Shown in pieces: positions 1-9,575 of a stretch of 64,000 nt of DNA (position 1 is the stretch's first letter; each line of letters starts with the position of its first letter). The DNA lies in the NCBI RefSeq assembly GCF_040685555.1, contig NZ_JBFBIK010000005.1:69881-133880 (forward strand), given 5' to 3'. The position numbers and the translations under genes were made by a program. The notes beneath the pieces were generated by a model, which worked only from the letters and a program-made list of their open reading frames with translations, searched no databases and was not told where the DNA came from. This DNA comes from Sphaerisporangium sp040685555 (lineage in GTDB: Bacteria > Actinomycetota > Actinomycetes > Streptosporangiales > Streptosporangiaceae).

Positions 1-136
1 CTACGGCCCCCGCCCCCTACCCTGACCCGCCCACCTCGCCAGGCACGAACCGGGCCTGTTCCGAGGCCGGAGGTGGGGCGCGCGGCCGGAGCCGGGCAGG
101 TGGTCCGGTCTGCGCGGCGGCCGAGAGGCGGATGAC

Positions 137-3100
137 TCAGGCGCGCAGGCGCAGGCCGCGGGGGGTGGGATGGAAGCCGGCGGCCTCCAGGGCGGCGGCG
201 AGGGGAGAGTTGACGATCGCCGTGCCGTCGGCCTTCTCGACGGTCAGCTTGCCCAGGGCTCCGTCGCGCACGGCCAGGGCCAGCGCGTCGACCGCCGGCT
301 GCAGCCGGTCGTCGTCGGCGAAGGACAGCAGCGTCTTGCCACCTCGCTCCACATAGACCACCAGACGGCCGTCGACCAGCACCACCAGCGCGCCCGCCTT
401 GCGCCCGGGCTTGTGCGTGATCTCTCCCGGATGGGCCGGCCACGGCAGGGCCGCGCCGTACGGGTTCGCGGGGTCGGTCGCCGCGAGGACCACCGCGCGC
501 CGCTCGCTCGCGGCGCCGCCCGGCGGGCGGGAACCGCCGGCCTCGGAGAACATGGCCGACGCGATGGCACGCATGCGGTCGACGGCGCCGGGGAGCGCGA
601 ACTGGGCGCCTCCCAGGCCCTCGACGAAGTAGCCGCGACGGCACCGCCCGGTCTCCTCGAACGCCCGCAGCACCGGGTAGACGGTGGCGAAGCCGCCGGT
701 GAGACGCTCCGCCGCCACCGCGCCCTTGGTCACGACGCCGTGCCGTTCGAGCAGCACCTCCGCCTGGGCGTGGGCGCGCTGGGTGGCGTCGGTGGAGGGC
801 TCGGGAAGCAGCCACCAGCGGCCGCTGACCGTCGGGGGACCTGACCGGGTCGGCAGCACGGCCCTGCGCCTGCGGGCCGTCGTAGCGCGATGCGCGGGCC
901 GCCCGGAGCCGAGCGCCGCCCGCAGGGGCGCGAGCGTGTCGCCGGACACCCTGCCCGCCCATACGAGATCCCAGAGCGCGCCGGCGAGCGCGGTGTCGTC
1001 CAGCGAGCCGACCCGGCTGCCGAGGTCGCGGAAGAACAGCGCCCCGCCGCCGCTCAGCGCCGCGAGGACCTTCTCGTGCAGCGGGGTCATCGTGATCTCC
1101 GCCGGTGGAGGCAGCAGCAACGGAGCGGTGTCGGCGAAGAACAGCGCCACCCAGCCGTCACCGCCGGGCAGCGAACCCTGACCGGCCCACACGACCTCGC
1201 CGGAGGCGGTCAGCTCGTCGAGCAGGGCGGGCTCGTACCCGGGAACCCTGCTCGGCAGCACCAGCGTCTCCAGCGCGGACGCCGGCACGGCCGCGCCCTG
1301 CAACTGCTCGATGGCGTGCACCAGGGCATCCATCCCCCTGGCCGAGCGGCCTTCGGTGATGCCGTGCCACGCCGGGGAGAACGCGCCCAGGGCCTCCGGC
1401 GGCACCGGCTCGACCTCCTTGCGGAGCCGGGCCAGCGATCTGCGCCGCAGCAGCCGGAGCACGCCGGCGTCGCACCACTCCTCACCCCAGCCGCCGGGCC
1501 GGAACTCGCCGGACACGACCCTGCCCGAGGCGGCCAGCCGTCGTAGCGCGTCGACCACGACCGCGACGCCGAGGCCGAACCGGACCGCGGCCGTGGTGGC
1601 GGGGAACGGGCCGCGCGTGCGGGCATGCCGGGCGAGGAGATCGCCGAGCGGATCGGCCACCGGCTCCAGGAAGGCGTGCGGCAGGCCCATCGGCAGAGGG
1701 ACCCCGAGGGCGTCGCGCAGCCTGGCGGCGTCCTCGATCGCCGCCCACTGCTCGACCCCGGCCACCCGGATCCGGATGGCGCGCCGGGCGGACTCGAGAT
1801 CGGCCAGCCACGTCGGATCGCCGTCGCGCACGGTGACGTCCTCCGCCTGCAACGGGCCGTGGGTCCGCAGCAGGTCGGCGAGGTCCTCGGCGTCGCGCAG
1901 TGGGCGGTCGAGCCTGGCCAGCTCGCGCTCGGTGTCGGCCACCACATCGGGGTCGAGCAGTTCGCGCAGGTCGGCCTCGCCGAGCAGCTCGGCCAGCAGG
2001 TGGGTGTCCAGGGCGAGCGCCTGGGCCCGCCGCTCCGCCAGCGGCGCGTCCCCTTCGTACATGAAGGCGCCGACGTAGGCGAAGAGCAGGGACGCCGCGA
2101 AGGGCGAGGCCTGATCGGTCTCGACCTCCACCACCCGCACGCGCCGGGCGGCGATGTCACGCATGAGCCGGACCAGCCCCGGAACGTCGAACACATCCTG
2201 GAGGCACTCGCGCATGGTCTCGAGCACGACGGGGAACGAGCCGTACTTGCTCGCGACCTTCAGCAGGTTGGCCGCACGCTGCCGCTGCTGCCACAGGGGA
2301 GATCGCCTGCCAGGGTTGCGCCGGGGCAGCAGGAGCGCGCGGCCCGCGCACTCGCGGAACCGTGACGCGAACAGCGCCGACCCGCCGAGCTCCTCGGTGA
2401 CGATCTGCTCGATCTCGTCGGCGTCGAAGACGGCCACGTCGGTGGGCGCCCCTTCGAGCGTGTCGGGGATGCGCAGCACGATGCCGTCGTCGGAGTGCAT
2501 GGTCTGCACGTCGACGTCGTACCGCTCACGCAGCCGCCGCCCGATGGCGAGCGCCCACGGCGCGTGGACGCGGGCCCCGTACGGCGTGTGGATCACGACG
2601 CGCCAGTCGCCGAGCTCGTCGTGGAAGCGCTCGACGAGCAGGGTGCGGTCGTCGGGGACGTAACCGGTGGCCGCACGCTGCTCGGAGAGGTAGGCGAGGA
2701 GGTTGCCGGTGGCGAACGCGTCGAGCCCCGCTTCGGCGAGGCGGTCGGTCTTCCCCCCGGACAGCTCGCGCAGGAACGCCCCGAGCGCCCGGCCCAGCTC
2801 GGCGGGACGGCCCGGCGCGTCGCCGTGCCAGAACGGCAGCTTGCCCGGCTGGCCGGGCGCGGGGGAGACCAGCACCCGGTCGGCCGTGATGTCCTCGATG
2901 CGCCAGGAGGTGGCGCCCAGCACGAAGACGTCTCCCACCCGGGACTCGTAGACCATCTCCTCGTCGAGCTCGCCGACCCTCCTGCCACCGCGCCCGGTGT
3001 CGCCTCCGACCAGGAAGACGCCGAACATGCCGCGGTCGGGAATGGTGCCCGCGTTGGTGACCGCGAGGCGCTGGGCTCCGGGACGGCCCGTGATGCGGCC

Positions 3101-4906
3101 GGTCACGCGGTCCCACACGATGCGCGGCCGAAGCTCGGCGAACTCCTCGCTGGGATAGCGCCCGGCGAGCATGTCGAGCGTGGCCTCAAGCGCGCTCCGG
3201 GGCAGCGTGGCATACGGGGCGGCCCGCCTGACCAGCGTCTCCAGCTCGTCGACGGTCCACTCGTCGAGCGCGCACATCGCCACGATCTGCTGGGCCAGCA
3301 CGTCGAGGGGGTTGCGCGGATAGCGCATCTCCTCGATCTCGCCGGACTTCATGCGCTCGGACACGACGGCCGTCTGGACGAGGTCTCCGCGGTACTTCGG
3401 GAAGATCACGCCCTTGGAGACCGCGCCGACCTGGTGACCGGCCCGGCCGATGCGCTGCAACCCGCTGGCGACGCTGGGCGGCGCCTCCACACAGGCCACC
3501 AGATCGACCGAGCCCATGTCGATGCCCAGCTCCAGGCTGGAGGTGGCGACCACGGCGGGCAGGCGGCCGGACTTCAGCGCCTCCTCGATCTGCGCCCGCT
3601 CCTCCTTGGAGACCGACCCGTGGTGGGCGCGCACGATCTCGGGCACCGCGCCCTTCGTGGAACCGGCCTGGGCCATGACCATCGCGGGCGGAGGCAGCAC
3701 GGGCGGCGAGCACTCGCCCGGCGAGAGCCCGTCACCGGTGACGGGGCCGTCGGCCGGGAGGGCCGTGCGCTCGGCCGCCGCGGCCATGCGCTCGAAGGCG
3801 AGCTCGTTGAGCCGCGCGCACAGGCGCTCGGCGAGGCGCCGCGAGTTGGCGAACACGATCGTGGAGCGGTGGGACTCGATCAGGTCGAGGAGATGCTCCT
3901 CCACGTGCGGCCAGATGGAACGCCGCGCCGGGGGCTCCATCGACCACGGGGTCTCGCCGTCACCGCCGCTGGACGGGGTGGGCTGCCGGGGGGCACCGTC
4001 GAGCTCGGTCATGTCCTCGACGGGGACGATCACCCGTACCTCGATGACCTTCTCCGAGGGCGGCTGCACGACCGTCGTCGGACGGGCGCCGCCCAGGAAC
4101 GTCGCCACCTCGCTCACGGGGCGGACCGTGGCGGAAAGGCCGATGCGCTGCGCCGGCCGGGCCAGCAGGGCGTCGAGCCGCTCAAGGGTCAGCGCGAGGT
4201 GGACCCCTCGCTTGGTGGCGGCGACGGCGTGCACCTCGTCGACGATGACCGTCTCGACCCCGCGCAGAGCCTCTCGCGCCCTGCTCGTGAGCAGCAGATA
4301 GAGCGACTCGGGGGTGGTGATCAGGATGTCGGCCGGATTGGCGGCGAAGCGGCGGCGGTCCTCAGCGGCGGTGTCGCCGGACCGGATGGCCACGGAGATC
4401 TCCGGGACGGGCAGGCCCATGCGGCGGGCGGTCTGCTTGAGGCCGGCCAGCGGGGCCCGCAGGTTGCGCTCGATGTCGACCGCGAGCGCCTTCAGCGGCG
4501 AGACATAGACGACACGGCACTGCCGCGCCGGACGCTCCTCTCGCGACCGGCCCTTGGACGACCGCCCCCGCGCCCCCGCCTGCCCCGGCTCCGCCTTTCC
4601 CGGCCCACCTTGAGGCGTCGCAGCCTCTGCCCGCTCTGTCTGCCCTGGCTGTGCCTGCGTAGATCTGGTCTCTGGTGACTCTGGGGTGGTCGCCCGCTCG
4701 GTCATCCGCTCGGCGGCGAGGCGGTCGAGGGACCACAGGAAGGCGGCGAGGGTCTTGCCGGACCCGGTCGGCGCGACCACGAGGGTGTTGTCACCGCGCG
4801 CGATCGACCGCCATGCCCCCTCCTGCGCGGACGTCGGCGCGGCGAAGGCACCGGCGAACCATTGCCTGGTCACCGAGGTGAAATGGTCGAGCGCGGATCC
4901 GGTCAC
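137..4906 (-). CDS. lhr: Lhr-type ATP-dependent DNA helicase
   Basis: This is a superfamily 2 helicase of the large Lhr type, a 3'-5' DNA translocase linked to DNA repair in actinobacteria. The GTG at 4906 gives about 1589 residues, the normal size for long Lhr proteins. Motif I (APTGSGKT) lies near residues 45-52, a DEVH motif II near 220 and an LSAT motif III near 255; the IGRAGH box of motif VI follows in the second RecA-like domain. Winged-helix and Lhr-specific C-terminal regions come next. A charged Glu/Gln/Gly/Arg-rich insert sits between motif I and motif Ia (DNA about 4530-4690) and looks like a disordered linker. The frame is open up to 5044, but that start would leave only 8 bp before the divergent gene, so GTG 4906 is preferred. 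The family call is secure; the start is inferred. Confidence 0.93.
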   Translation of the reverse strand: MTGSALDHFTSVTRQWFAGAFAAPTSAQEGAWRSIARGDNTLVVAPTGSGKTLAAFLWSLDRLAAERMTERATTPESPETRSTQAQPGQTERAEAATPQGGPGKAEPGQAGARGRSSKGRSREERPARQCRVVYVSPLKALAVDIERNLRAPLAGLKQTARRMGLPVPEISVAIRSGDTAAEDRRRFAANPADILITTPESLYLLLTSRAREALRGVETVIVDEVHAVAATKRGVHLALTLERLDALLARPAQRIGLSATVRPVSEVATFLGGARPTTVVQPPSEKVIEVRVIVPVEDMTELDGAPRQPTPSSGGDGETPWSMEPPARRSIWPHVEEHLLDLIESHRSTIVFANSRRLAERLCARLNELAFERMAAAAERTALPADGPVTGDGLSPGECSPPVLPPPAMVMAQAGSTKGAVPEIVRAHHGSVSKEERAQIEEALKSGRLPAVVATSSLELGIDMGSVDLVACVEAPPSVASGLQRIGRAGHQVGAVSKGVIFPKYRGDLVQTAVVSERMKSGEIEEMRYPRNPLDVLAQQIVAMCALDEWTVDELETLVRRAAPYATLPRSALEATLDMLAGRYPSEEFAELRPRIVWDRVTGRITGRPGAQRLAVTNAGTIPDRGMFGVFLVGGDTGRGGRRVGELDEEMVYESRVGDVFVLGATSWRIEDITADRVLVSPAPGQPGKLPFWHGDAPGRPAELGRALGAFLRELSGGKTDRLAEAGLDAFATGNLLAYLSEQRAATGYVPDDRTLLVERFHDELGDWRVVIHTPYGARVHAPWALAIGRRLRERYDVDVQTMHSDDGIVLRIPDTLEGAPTDVAVFDADEIEQIVTEELGGSALFASRFRECAGRALLLPRRNPGRRSPLWQQRQRAANLLKVASKYGSFPVVLETMRECLQDVFDVPGLVRLMRDIAARRVRVVEVETDQASPFAASLLFAYVGAFMYEGDAPLAERRAQALALDTHLLAELLGEADLRELLDPDVVADTERELARLDRPLRDAEDLADLLRTHGPLQAEDVTVRDGDPTWLADLESARRAIRIRVAGVEQWAAIEDAARLRDALGVPLPMGLPHAFLEPVADPLGDLLARHARTRGPFPATTAAVRFGLGVAVVVDALRRLAASGRVVSGEFRPGGWGEEWCDAGVLRLLRRRSLARLRKEVEPVPPEALGAFSPAWHGITEGRSARGMDALVHAIEQLQGAAVPASALETLVLPSRVPGYEPALLDELTASGEVVWAGQGSLPGGDGWVALFFADTAPLLLPPPAEITMTPLHEKVLAALSGGGALFFRDLGSRVGSLDDTALAGALWDLVWAGRVSGDTLAPLRAALGSGRPAHRATTARRRRAVLPTRSGPPTVSGRWWLLPEPSTDATQRAHAQAEVLLERHGVVTKGAVAAERLTGGFATVYPVLRAFEETGRCRRGYFVEGLGGAQFALPGAVDRMRAIASAMFSEAGGSRPPGGAASERRAVVLAATDPANPYGAALPWPAHPGEITHKPGRKAGALVVLVDGRLVVYVERGGKTLLSFADDDRLQPAVDALALAVRDGALGKLTVEKADGTAIVNSPLAAALEAAGFHPTPRGLRLRA

Positions 4907-5052
4907 GACTTCATCATGCAACTCGCCACCGACAAAACACGTCACCGCCCATGCCTGATGTGCCCGAAAGGACAAAATTCTCGACAGTGCAGCCCCCTGG
5001 GCGAAACGCCCAAGTCTTGACATGGGGCCCGGCTGGAACGTCACTCTGAACT

Positions 5053-5541
5053 ATGGACATCGACTACGCGGCCATCGAGGCGAACCGAGACCGGATCCGG
5101 GACCGGCACCTCCGCGCTCAGCGCCCCCAGAGCAGCGCGCGCGGCCTTCACCACTTCGCACTGATCTGCTCGGACGTTGAACGGACCATCGACTTCTACC
5201 AGGGGATCCTGGAGTTCCCGCTGACGGAGATCTTCGAGAACCGCGACTACAAGGGATCCAGCCACTTCTTCTTCGACATCGGCAACGGCAACCTGCTGGC
5301 GTTCTTCGACCTTCCGGGGCTGGACCTCGGGCCGTACCAGGAGGTGCTCGGCGGGCTGCACCACATCGCGATCTCCGTCGAGAGGGGGAAGTGGGAGATG
5401 CTCCGGGGCAAGCTGGACGACGCGGGCGTGGCCTATCAGCTGGAGAGCGACGCCTCGATCTACTTCCGCGACCCCGACGGCGCCCGCCTGGAACTCCTCG
5501 CCGACCCTCTCGGAGAGATGTACGGCACCCGCGTCCTTTGA
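5053..5541 (+). CDS. VOC (glyoxalase/dioxygenase fold) family protein
   Basis: A 162-residue single-domain vicinal-oxygen-chelate protein. The two beta-alpha-beta-beta-beta halves begin at GLHHFALICSD (around residue 30) and GLHHIAISVE (around residue 100). The His in each LHH and the late Glu in RLELLAD are the usual metal ligands. An FRDPDGARLE segment near the C terminus is typical of glyoxalase and fosfomycin/bleomycin-resistance relatives. The substrate cannot be read from the sequence. The gene is divergent from lhr and stands alone. A TTGACA at 5017-5022 could be its -35, but no good -10 follows at normal spacing. Confidence 0.85.
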   Translation: MDIDYAAIEANRDRIRDRHLRAQRPQSSARGLHHFALICSDVERTIDFYQGILEFPLTEIFENRDYKGSSHFFFDIGNGNLLAFFDLPGLDLGPYQEVLGGLHHIAISVERGKWEMLRGKLDDAGVAYQLESDASIYFRDPDGARLELLADPLGEMYGTRVL

Positions 5542-5681
5542 CGCGCTCCCCCGCCCGAAGGCCGGAGCACCGCGGACCAATCACGTGGCCACGCACGCGA
5601 ACCGCCATCGGGGGAGGTGCTTCGGGCGGCGGGAACGGGGCTGCGGTCTGTCCACCTGGCCCGCAGCGCCATACTGGGGGG

Positions 5682-5876
5682 ATGCGCCTGACGGACTTCT
5701 GGAACCGGATGAACCGCCACTTCGGTGAGCGGTACGCCGAGTCCTGGGCGCGTGACTACGTGATCGCCGAGCTGGGCGGCCGCACCGTTTCACAGGCTCT
5801 GGCCGACGGGGTGTCGGCCAAAGAGGTCTGGCGCGCCGTGTGCGGCGTAACCGACGTGGACTCCCGCCTACGCTGA
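5682..5876 (+). CDS. DUF3046 family protein
   Basis: A 64-residue protein starting MRLTDFWNRM, with the WARDYVIAELGGRT core that marks the DUF3046 family. The family is small, cytoplasmic, confined to actinobacteria and regularly found just upstream of recA, as here. Its function is unknown. The ATG at 5682 is preceded by a run of six G, either a ribosome site or part of a short leader. The frame stays open upstream to 5391, but that part overlaps the VOC gene and has no family resemblance, so the short form is chosen. Confidence 0.85.
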   Translation: MRLTDFWNRMNRHFGERYAESWARDYVIAELGGRTVSQALADGVSAKEVWRAVCGVTDVDSRLR

Positions 5877-6023
5877 CCCCTCCTCGCTCCTACGCCCGCC
5901 CGGCCTGCTCGCGGGCTCAGAGCCCGGACTCATGGCGCCGCCCTCCATACGTTCGGAACGATCTTCTCGGTATCGTCGCTGCTCCGCCCATTCGAAAGCG
6001 TTCGGGTCTTCGATGGCGTCGAG

Positions 6024-6052
6024 CTGTGATCGAACAACCGTTCGGCTATATT
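6024..6052 (+). promoter_or_regulatory. recA promoter with LexA/SOS box in the spacer
   Basis: An actinobacterial SOS box, TCGAACAACCGTTCGG, covers 6030-6045 and matches the known consensus TCGAAC-N4-GTTCGA at 15 of 16 positions. It fills the 17-bp spacer between a CTGTGA -35-like hexamer (6024-6029) and a TATATT -10 (6047-6052), about 105 bp upstream of the recA start. A LexA dimer here would block RNA polymerase directly. The motif is seen; regulation by LexA is inferred from the family. Confidence 0.85.
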
Positions 6053-6156
6053 GAACTTGCCGACGGCCCTGGGCCCACTCCGGGAAAATGTCGGTGGCAG
6101 CCCGTAGCTTGCAAGCGACGGAAACGACTTCGACACACCCTCCAGGGGAGCACTCC

Positions 6157-8343
6157 ATGGCAGCCAACGACCGCGAGAAGGCCCTTGAGACTGCTCTCGC
6201 TCAGATCGAGCGGCAGTTCGGCAAGGGCTCTGTCATGCGCCTCGGCGATGACGCGCGAGCCCCCATCGAAATCATTCCTACCGGGGCCATCGCGCTCGAC
6301 GTCGCGCTCGGCATCGGCGGGTTCCCCCGTGGGCGCATCGTCGAGATCTACGGCCCCGAGTCCAGCGGTAAGACGACCGTGGCGCTCCACGCCGTCGCCA
6401 ACGCCCAGCGCGGCGGCGGCATCGCCGCGTTCATCGACGCGGAGCACGCCCTCGACCCCGAGTACGCCGCGAAGCTCGGTGTCGACACCGACGCGCTCCT
6501 GGTCTCCCAGCCCGACACCGGTGAGCAGGCGCTCGAGATCGCCGACATGCTGATCCGCTCCGGCGCGATCGACCTCGTGGTCATCGACTCGGTCGCGGCC
6601 CTCGTGCCGAAGGCCGAGATCGAGGGCGAGATGGGCGACAGCCACGTGGGCCTCCAGGCCCGCCTGATGTCCCAGGCCCTCCGCAAGGTGGCCGGCGCCC
6701 TCAGCAACACCGGCACGACCGCGATCTTCATCAACCAGCTCCGCGAGAAGATCGGCGTCATGTTCGGCTGCTTTTCGTACAATACGCGCGTAACTCTTGC
6801 AAATGGGACAAAAGAGAAGATCGGTAAGATCGTCAATCAGCGCCTGGACGTCGAGGTCCTTTCCTACGACCCAGAGTCCGACCGCGTGGTCCCGCGCAGG
6901 ATCACCAACTGGTTCGACAACGGAAACGCCGAGCGGTTCCTGCAGTTCACCGTCGCCAAGTCCGGGGGCAACGGCCGTGCGCAGTTCGCTGCCACAGAGA
7001 ACCATCTCGTCCGCACACCGGGCGGCTGGCGCGAGGCGGGTGAGCTCATCCCTGGAGACAGGGTCATGCTCGCTGAAACGCATCGTCTCAATGGCCAGCA
7101 GTGGCAGATGATTCTCGGTTCCCTGCTCGGCGACGGGAGCCTCTCCCCCAATCGGCGTGGGCGGACCGGCGTCCGGTTCCGCATGGGTCAGGGAGTCCAG
7201 CAGAAGGCATACCTCGACTGGAAGTGCTCCCTGCTCGGCAACATCACCCATAGCAGGACGACCAACGCCAAGGGAGCGGTCTTCGCGGACTTCACCCCTC
7301 TTCCGGAGCTCGACGAGCTGCGCCAGGTGGTCTACTTCGGTGACGGAAAGAAGCACATCACCGATGAGTACCTCAAGGCGATGACGCCGCTCTCCCTGGC
7401 GGTTTGGTACATGGACGACGGCGGCTTCACGTTGCGCTCCAAGGGAGCCCAGGAGCGCACCGAGGGAGGCACGGGCCGCATCGAGATCTGTGTGGAAGCG
7501 ATGAGCCCCGGATCGCGGGAACGGCTGCGTGACTACCTCTCTGACACTCACGGCCTGGATGTAAAGCTTCGGTCCCGGGGTGCGCAGGGAGTGTCGGTCC
7601 TTCAGTTCACTACGGATGCGACGACGAAGTTCCAGAAGCTTGTCGCGCCCTACGTTCACCCCTCCATGGCGTACAAGCTCCTTCCAAGGTTCCAGGGTCA
7701 GTTCGCCGTGGAGCCGGAGTTCTCGGACGCGGAAGTTCGACTGGTGCCCTCGCAGGTCCTTGACGTGCACGTCAAGCCCAAGACGCGGTCGATGAGAAAG
7801 TTCGACATCGAGATCGAAGGCACGCACAACTACTTCGTCGACGACATCATGGTGCACAACAGCCCTGAGACGACGACGGGTGGCAAGGCGCTCAAGTTCT
7901 ACGCGTCGGTGCGTCTCGACGTGCGCCGCATCGAGACGCTCAAGGACGGCACCGAGGCGGTCGGCAACCGCACCCGCGTCAAGGTCGTGAAGAACAAGAT
8001 GGCCCCGCCCTTCCGGGTGGCCGACTTCGACATCCTCTACGGCTTCGGCATCTCCCGCGAGGGCGGCCTGATCGACATGGGCGTCGAGCACGGCTTCGTC
8101 CGCAAGGCCGGCGCCTGGTACACCTACGAGGGCGACCAGCTCGGGCAGGGCAAGGAGAACGCCCGTAACTTCCTGAAGAACAACCCCGACATCGCCAACG
8201 AGATCGAGAAGAAGATCAAGGAGAAGCTCGGCGTCGGGCCTCGCCTCGACAGCCCCGTCGAGGCTCTGGCCACCGTTCCCGCCGCGCCCGCGCCTGCTCC
8301 CTCCGGTCGTGGCAGCAAGGCGCCCAAGCCGGGTGACGTCTGA
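6157..8343 (+). CDS. recA: RecA recombinase precursor, interrupted by an intein
   Basis: RecA catalyses strand exchange and acts as the coprotease for LexA. The precursor is 728 residues: extein 1-204, intein 205-568 and extein 569-728. Splicing would give a normal 364-residue RecA. The Walker A motif GPESSGKT lies near residues 66-73 and the INQLREKIGVMFG loop sits just before the intein. After it the protein resumes with SPETTTGGKALKFYASVR and ends with a short Ala/Pro/Lys tail. ATG 6157 is chosen because AGGGGAG lies 7 nt upstream and MAANDREKALETAL matches known RecA starts; an earlier in-frame ATG at 6088 has no such support. recX follows 16 bp downstream. Confidence 0.97.
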   Translation: MAANDREKALETALAQIERQFGKGSVMRLGDDARAPIEIIPTGAIALDVALGIGGFPRGRIVEIYGPESSGKTTVALHAVANAQRGGGIAAFIDAEHALDPEYAAKLGVDTDALLVSQPDTGEQALEIADMLIRSGAIDLVVIDSVAALVPKAEIEGEMGDSHVGLQARLMSQALRKVAGALSNTGTTAIFINQLREKIGVMFGCFSYNTRVTLANGTKEKIGKIVNQRLDVEVLSYDPESDRVVPRRITNWFDNGNAERFLQFTVAKSGGNGRAQFAATENHLVRTPGGWREAGELIPGDRVMLAETHRLNGQQWQMILGSLLGDGSLSPNRRGRTGVRFRMGQGVQQKAYLDWKCSLLGNITHSRTTNAKGAVFADFTPLPELDELRQVVYFGDGKKHITDEYLKAMTPLSLAVWYMDDGGFTLRSKGAQERTEGGTGRIEICVEAMSPGSRERLRDYLSDTHGLDVKLRSRGAQGVSVLQFTTDATTKFQKLVAPYVHPSMAYKLLPRFQGQFAVEPEFSDAEVRLVPSQVLDVHVKPKTRSMRKFDIEIEGTHNYFVDDIMVHNSPETTTGGKALKFYASVRLDVRRIETLKDGTEAVGNRTRVKVVKNKMAPPFRVADFDILYGFGISREGGLIDMGVEHGFVRKAGAWYTYEGDQLGQGKENARNFLKNNPDIANEIEKKIKEKLGVGPRLDSPVEALATVPAAPAPAPSGRGSKAPKPGDV
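6769..7860 (+). other. RecA intein with LAGLIDADG homing endonuclease
   Basis: A 364-residue in-frame intein. It begins with Cys (block A, CFSYNTRVTLANG), has a block B TENHLVRTPGGW, and ends MVHN followed by Ser+1, so the splicing residues Cys1, the penultimate His, the terminal Asn and Ser+1 are all present. Two dodecapeptide motifs, ILGSLLGDGSL (residues about 319-329) and VWYMDDGGF (about 416-424), keep their catalytic Asp residues, so the endonuclease looks intact. It is inserted after KIGVMFG, the RecA-b site used in Mycobacterium leprae and not the M. tuberculosis RecA-a site after VVKNK. From memory, its sequence closely resembles the M. leprae intein. The 5' edge is visibly AT-richer than the flanking recA. 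Confidence 0.96.
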
Positions 8344-8359
8344 TCTGAGCTGATCTCAC

Positions 8360-9361
8360 ATGCCTGCGAGCGACGACACCCCTGGCCGCCTGCGGCCAGG
8401 GGACTGGGGCGCCTGGATCGAGGAGGGTCCCGAAGAGGGGCGAAGCGGCACCCCCGGCTCCGGCGGCGGCCGGTCCGGCCGTAAACGCCCCCGCACCTCC
8501 GGCCATCCACCAGAGGGTGAACCCGCCTCTGGGCATTCGTCCGAACCGCCGGACGACTTCGAGACTGGCCGCCGTGCACGGGCTTGGGACGAGTTCGCTT
8601 CCCGGTCAGGCTCCCAGGGGCACGACGCGGCGCTGTCTCAGGACGGAGCCGAAGAGGGTTCCCGGCAGCGCTCCCGGGGCAAGCGGCGATCTGGCGGCTC
8701 CCATGGCGGCGGACGCCCCCGTGGATCAACCGGGTCAGGTGGATCAGCTTGGTCCGGCGGATCGGATGGCTCGGGCGGTTCCACTCGGTCAGGTGGGTCA
8801 CGCCGGTCGGGGGGGTTCTATGGGCCGGTCGAGGGGTCGTCGGCCGCCGAGGGCCCTCCGGCGAATCCTGAGGCGGTGGCACGGGCCGTCTGCCTGCGAC
8901 TGCTCACCATGGCTCCGCGTACGAGGGCCCAGCTCGCCGAGGCGCTCCGCAAGAGGAACATCCCCGACGACGCGGCGGAGTCCGTGCTCGCCCGCTTCTC
9001 CGACGTAGGGCTCATCGACGACGAGGCGTTCGCCGAGGCATGGGTGAGCTCTCGTCACGCCGGGCGTGGCCTGGCCCGGCGGGCACTCGCGTCCGAGCTT
9101 CGCAAGCGGGGCGTCGACGAGGACACCGTGCGCGACGCGGTCGACCGGCTCGACCCCGACCAGGAGCTGGAGACCGCCCGGCGGCTCGTCGAGCGCAAGC
9201 TCCCGGGCACCCGTGGCCTCGAGCCCGCCGCCCGGGTACGCCGGCTGGCGGGCATGCTGGCTCGTAAGGGCTACTCCGGCAGCCTCGCCTACCGCGTCGT
9301 ACGGGAGGCCCTGGAAAACGAGGGCCAGCCCACCGACGACATCCCCGACGGCTTCGAGTAA
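8360..9361 (+). CDS. recX: RecX regulatory protein with long disordered N-terminus
   Basis: RecX binds RecA filaments and limits RecA activity. The conserved three-helix-repeat part occupies the last 165 residues, from ARAVCLRLLTMAPRTRAQL through LARRALASELRKRGV to YRVVREALE. The first 165 or so residues are an unusual Gly/Ser/Arg/Glu-rich low-complexity extension with repeated GGS units, making the protein 333 residues against the usual 150-260. The start is 16 bp after the recA stop, so the two are co-transcribed. A shorter start inside the extension cannot be excluded. Confidence 0.9.
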   Translation: MPASDDTPGRLRPGDWGAWIEEGPEEGRSGTPGSGGGRSGRKRPRTSGHPPEGEPASGHSSEPPDDFETGRRARAWDEFASRSGSQGHDAALSQDGAEEGSRQRSRGKRRSGGSHGGGRPRGSTGSGGSAWSGGSDGSGGSTRSGGSRRSGGFYGPVEGSSAAEGPPANPEAVARAVCLRLLTMAPRTRAQLAEALRKRNIPDDAAESVLARFSDVGLIDDEAFAEAWVSSRHAGRGLARRALASELRKRGVDEDTVRDAVDRLDPDQELETARRLVERKLPGTRGLEPAARVRRLAGMLARKGYSGSLAYRVVREALENEGQPTDDIPDGFE

Positions 9362-9575
9362 CCCAACCCCACCAAGCCACGAGGGGCGTCTCCCGTTCGC
9401 CGCGCAGGGGGGGCGCCCACGGTGTGGGTGGGCAGCACACGGATCACCCGTCAATCGGGTGCCGGGCGGGCACAAATTCTCAAGACGACTCCCGCATGAG
9501 ATCACTCATCGTGCTGTTGTCACCGTGCGTGGCAAGATGGCGCTGTCGGGTGATTTCGAGGGAGGAGGAAGCCAT

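Noticed and set aside
2495..4678. A 727-codon open frame on the plus strand
   Set aside because: It lies wholly antisense inside lhr, is His/Gly/Arg-rich, has no domains and reflects GC-rich codon bias of the opposite strand.
6046..8091. A 681-codon minus-strand frame opposite recA
   Set aside because: It is the mirror of recA and its intein; composition is Asp/Val/Leu/Arg-rich without any family motif.
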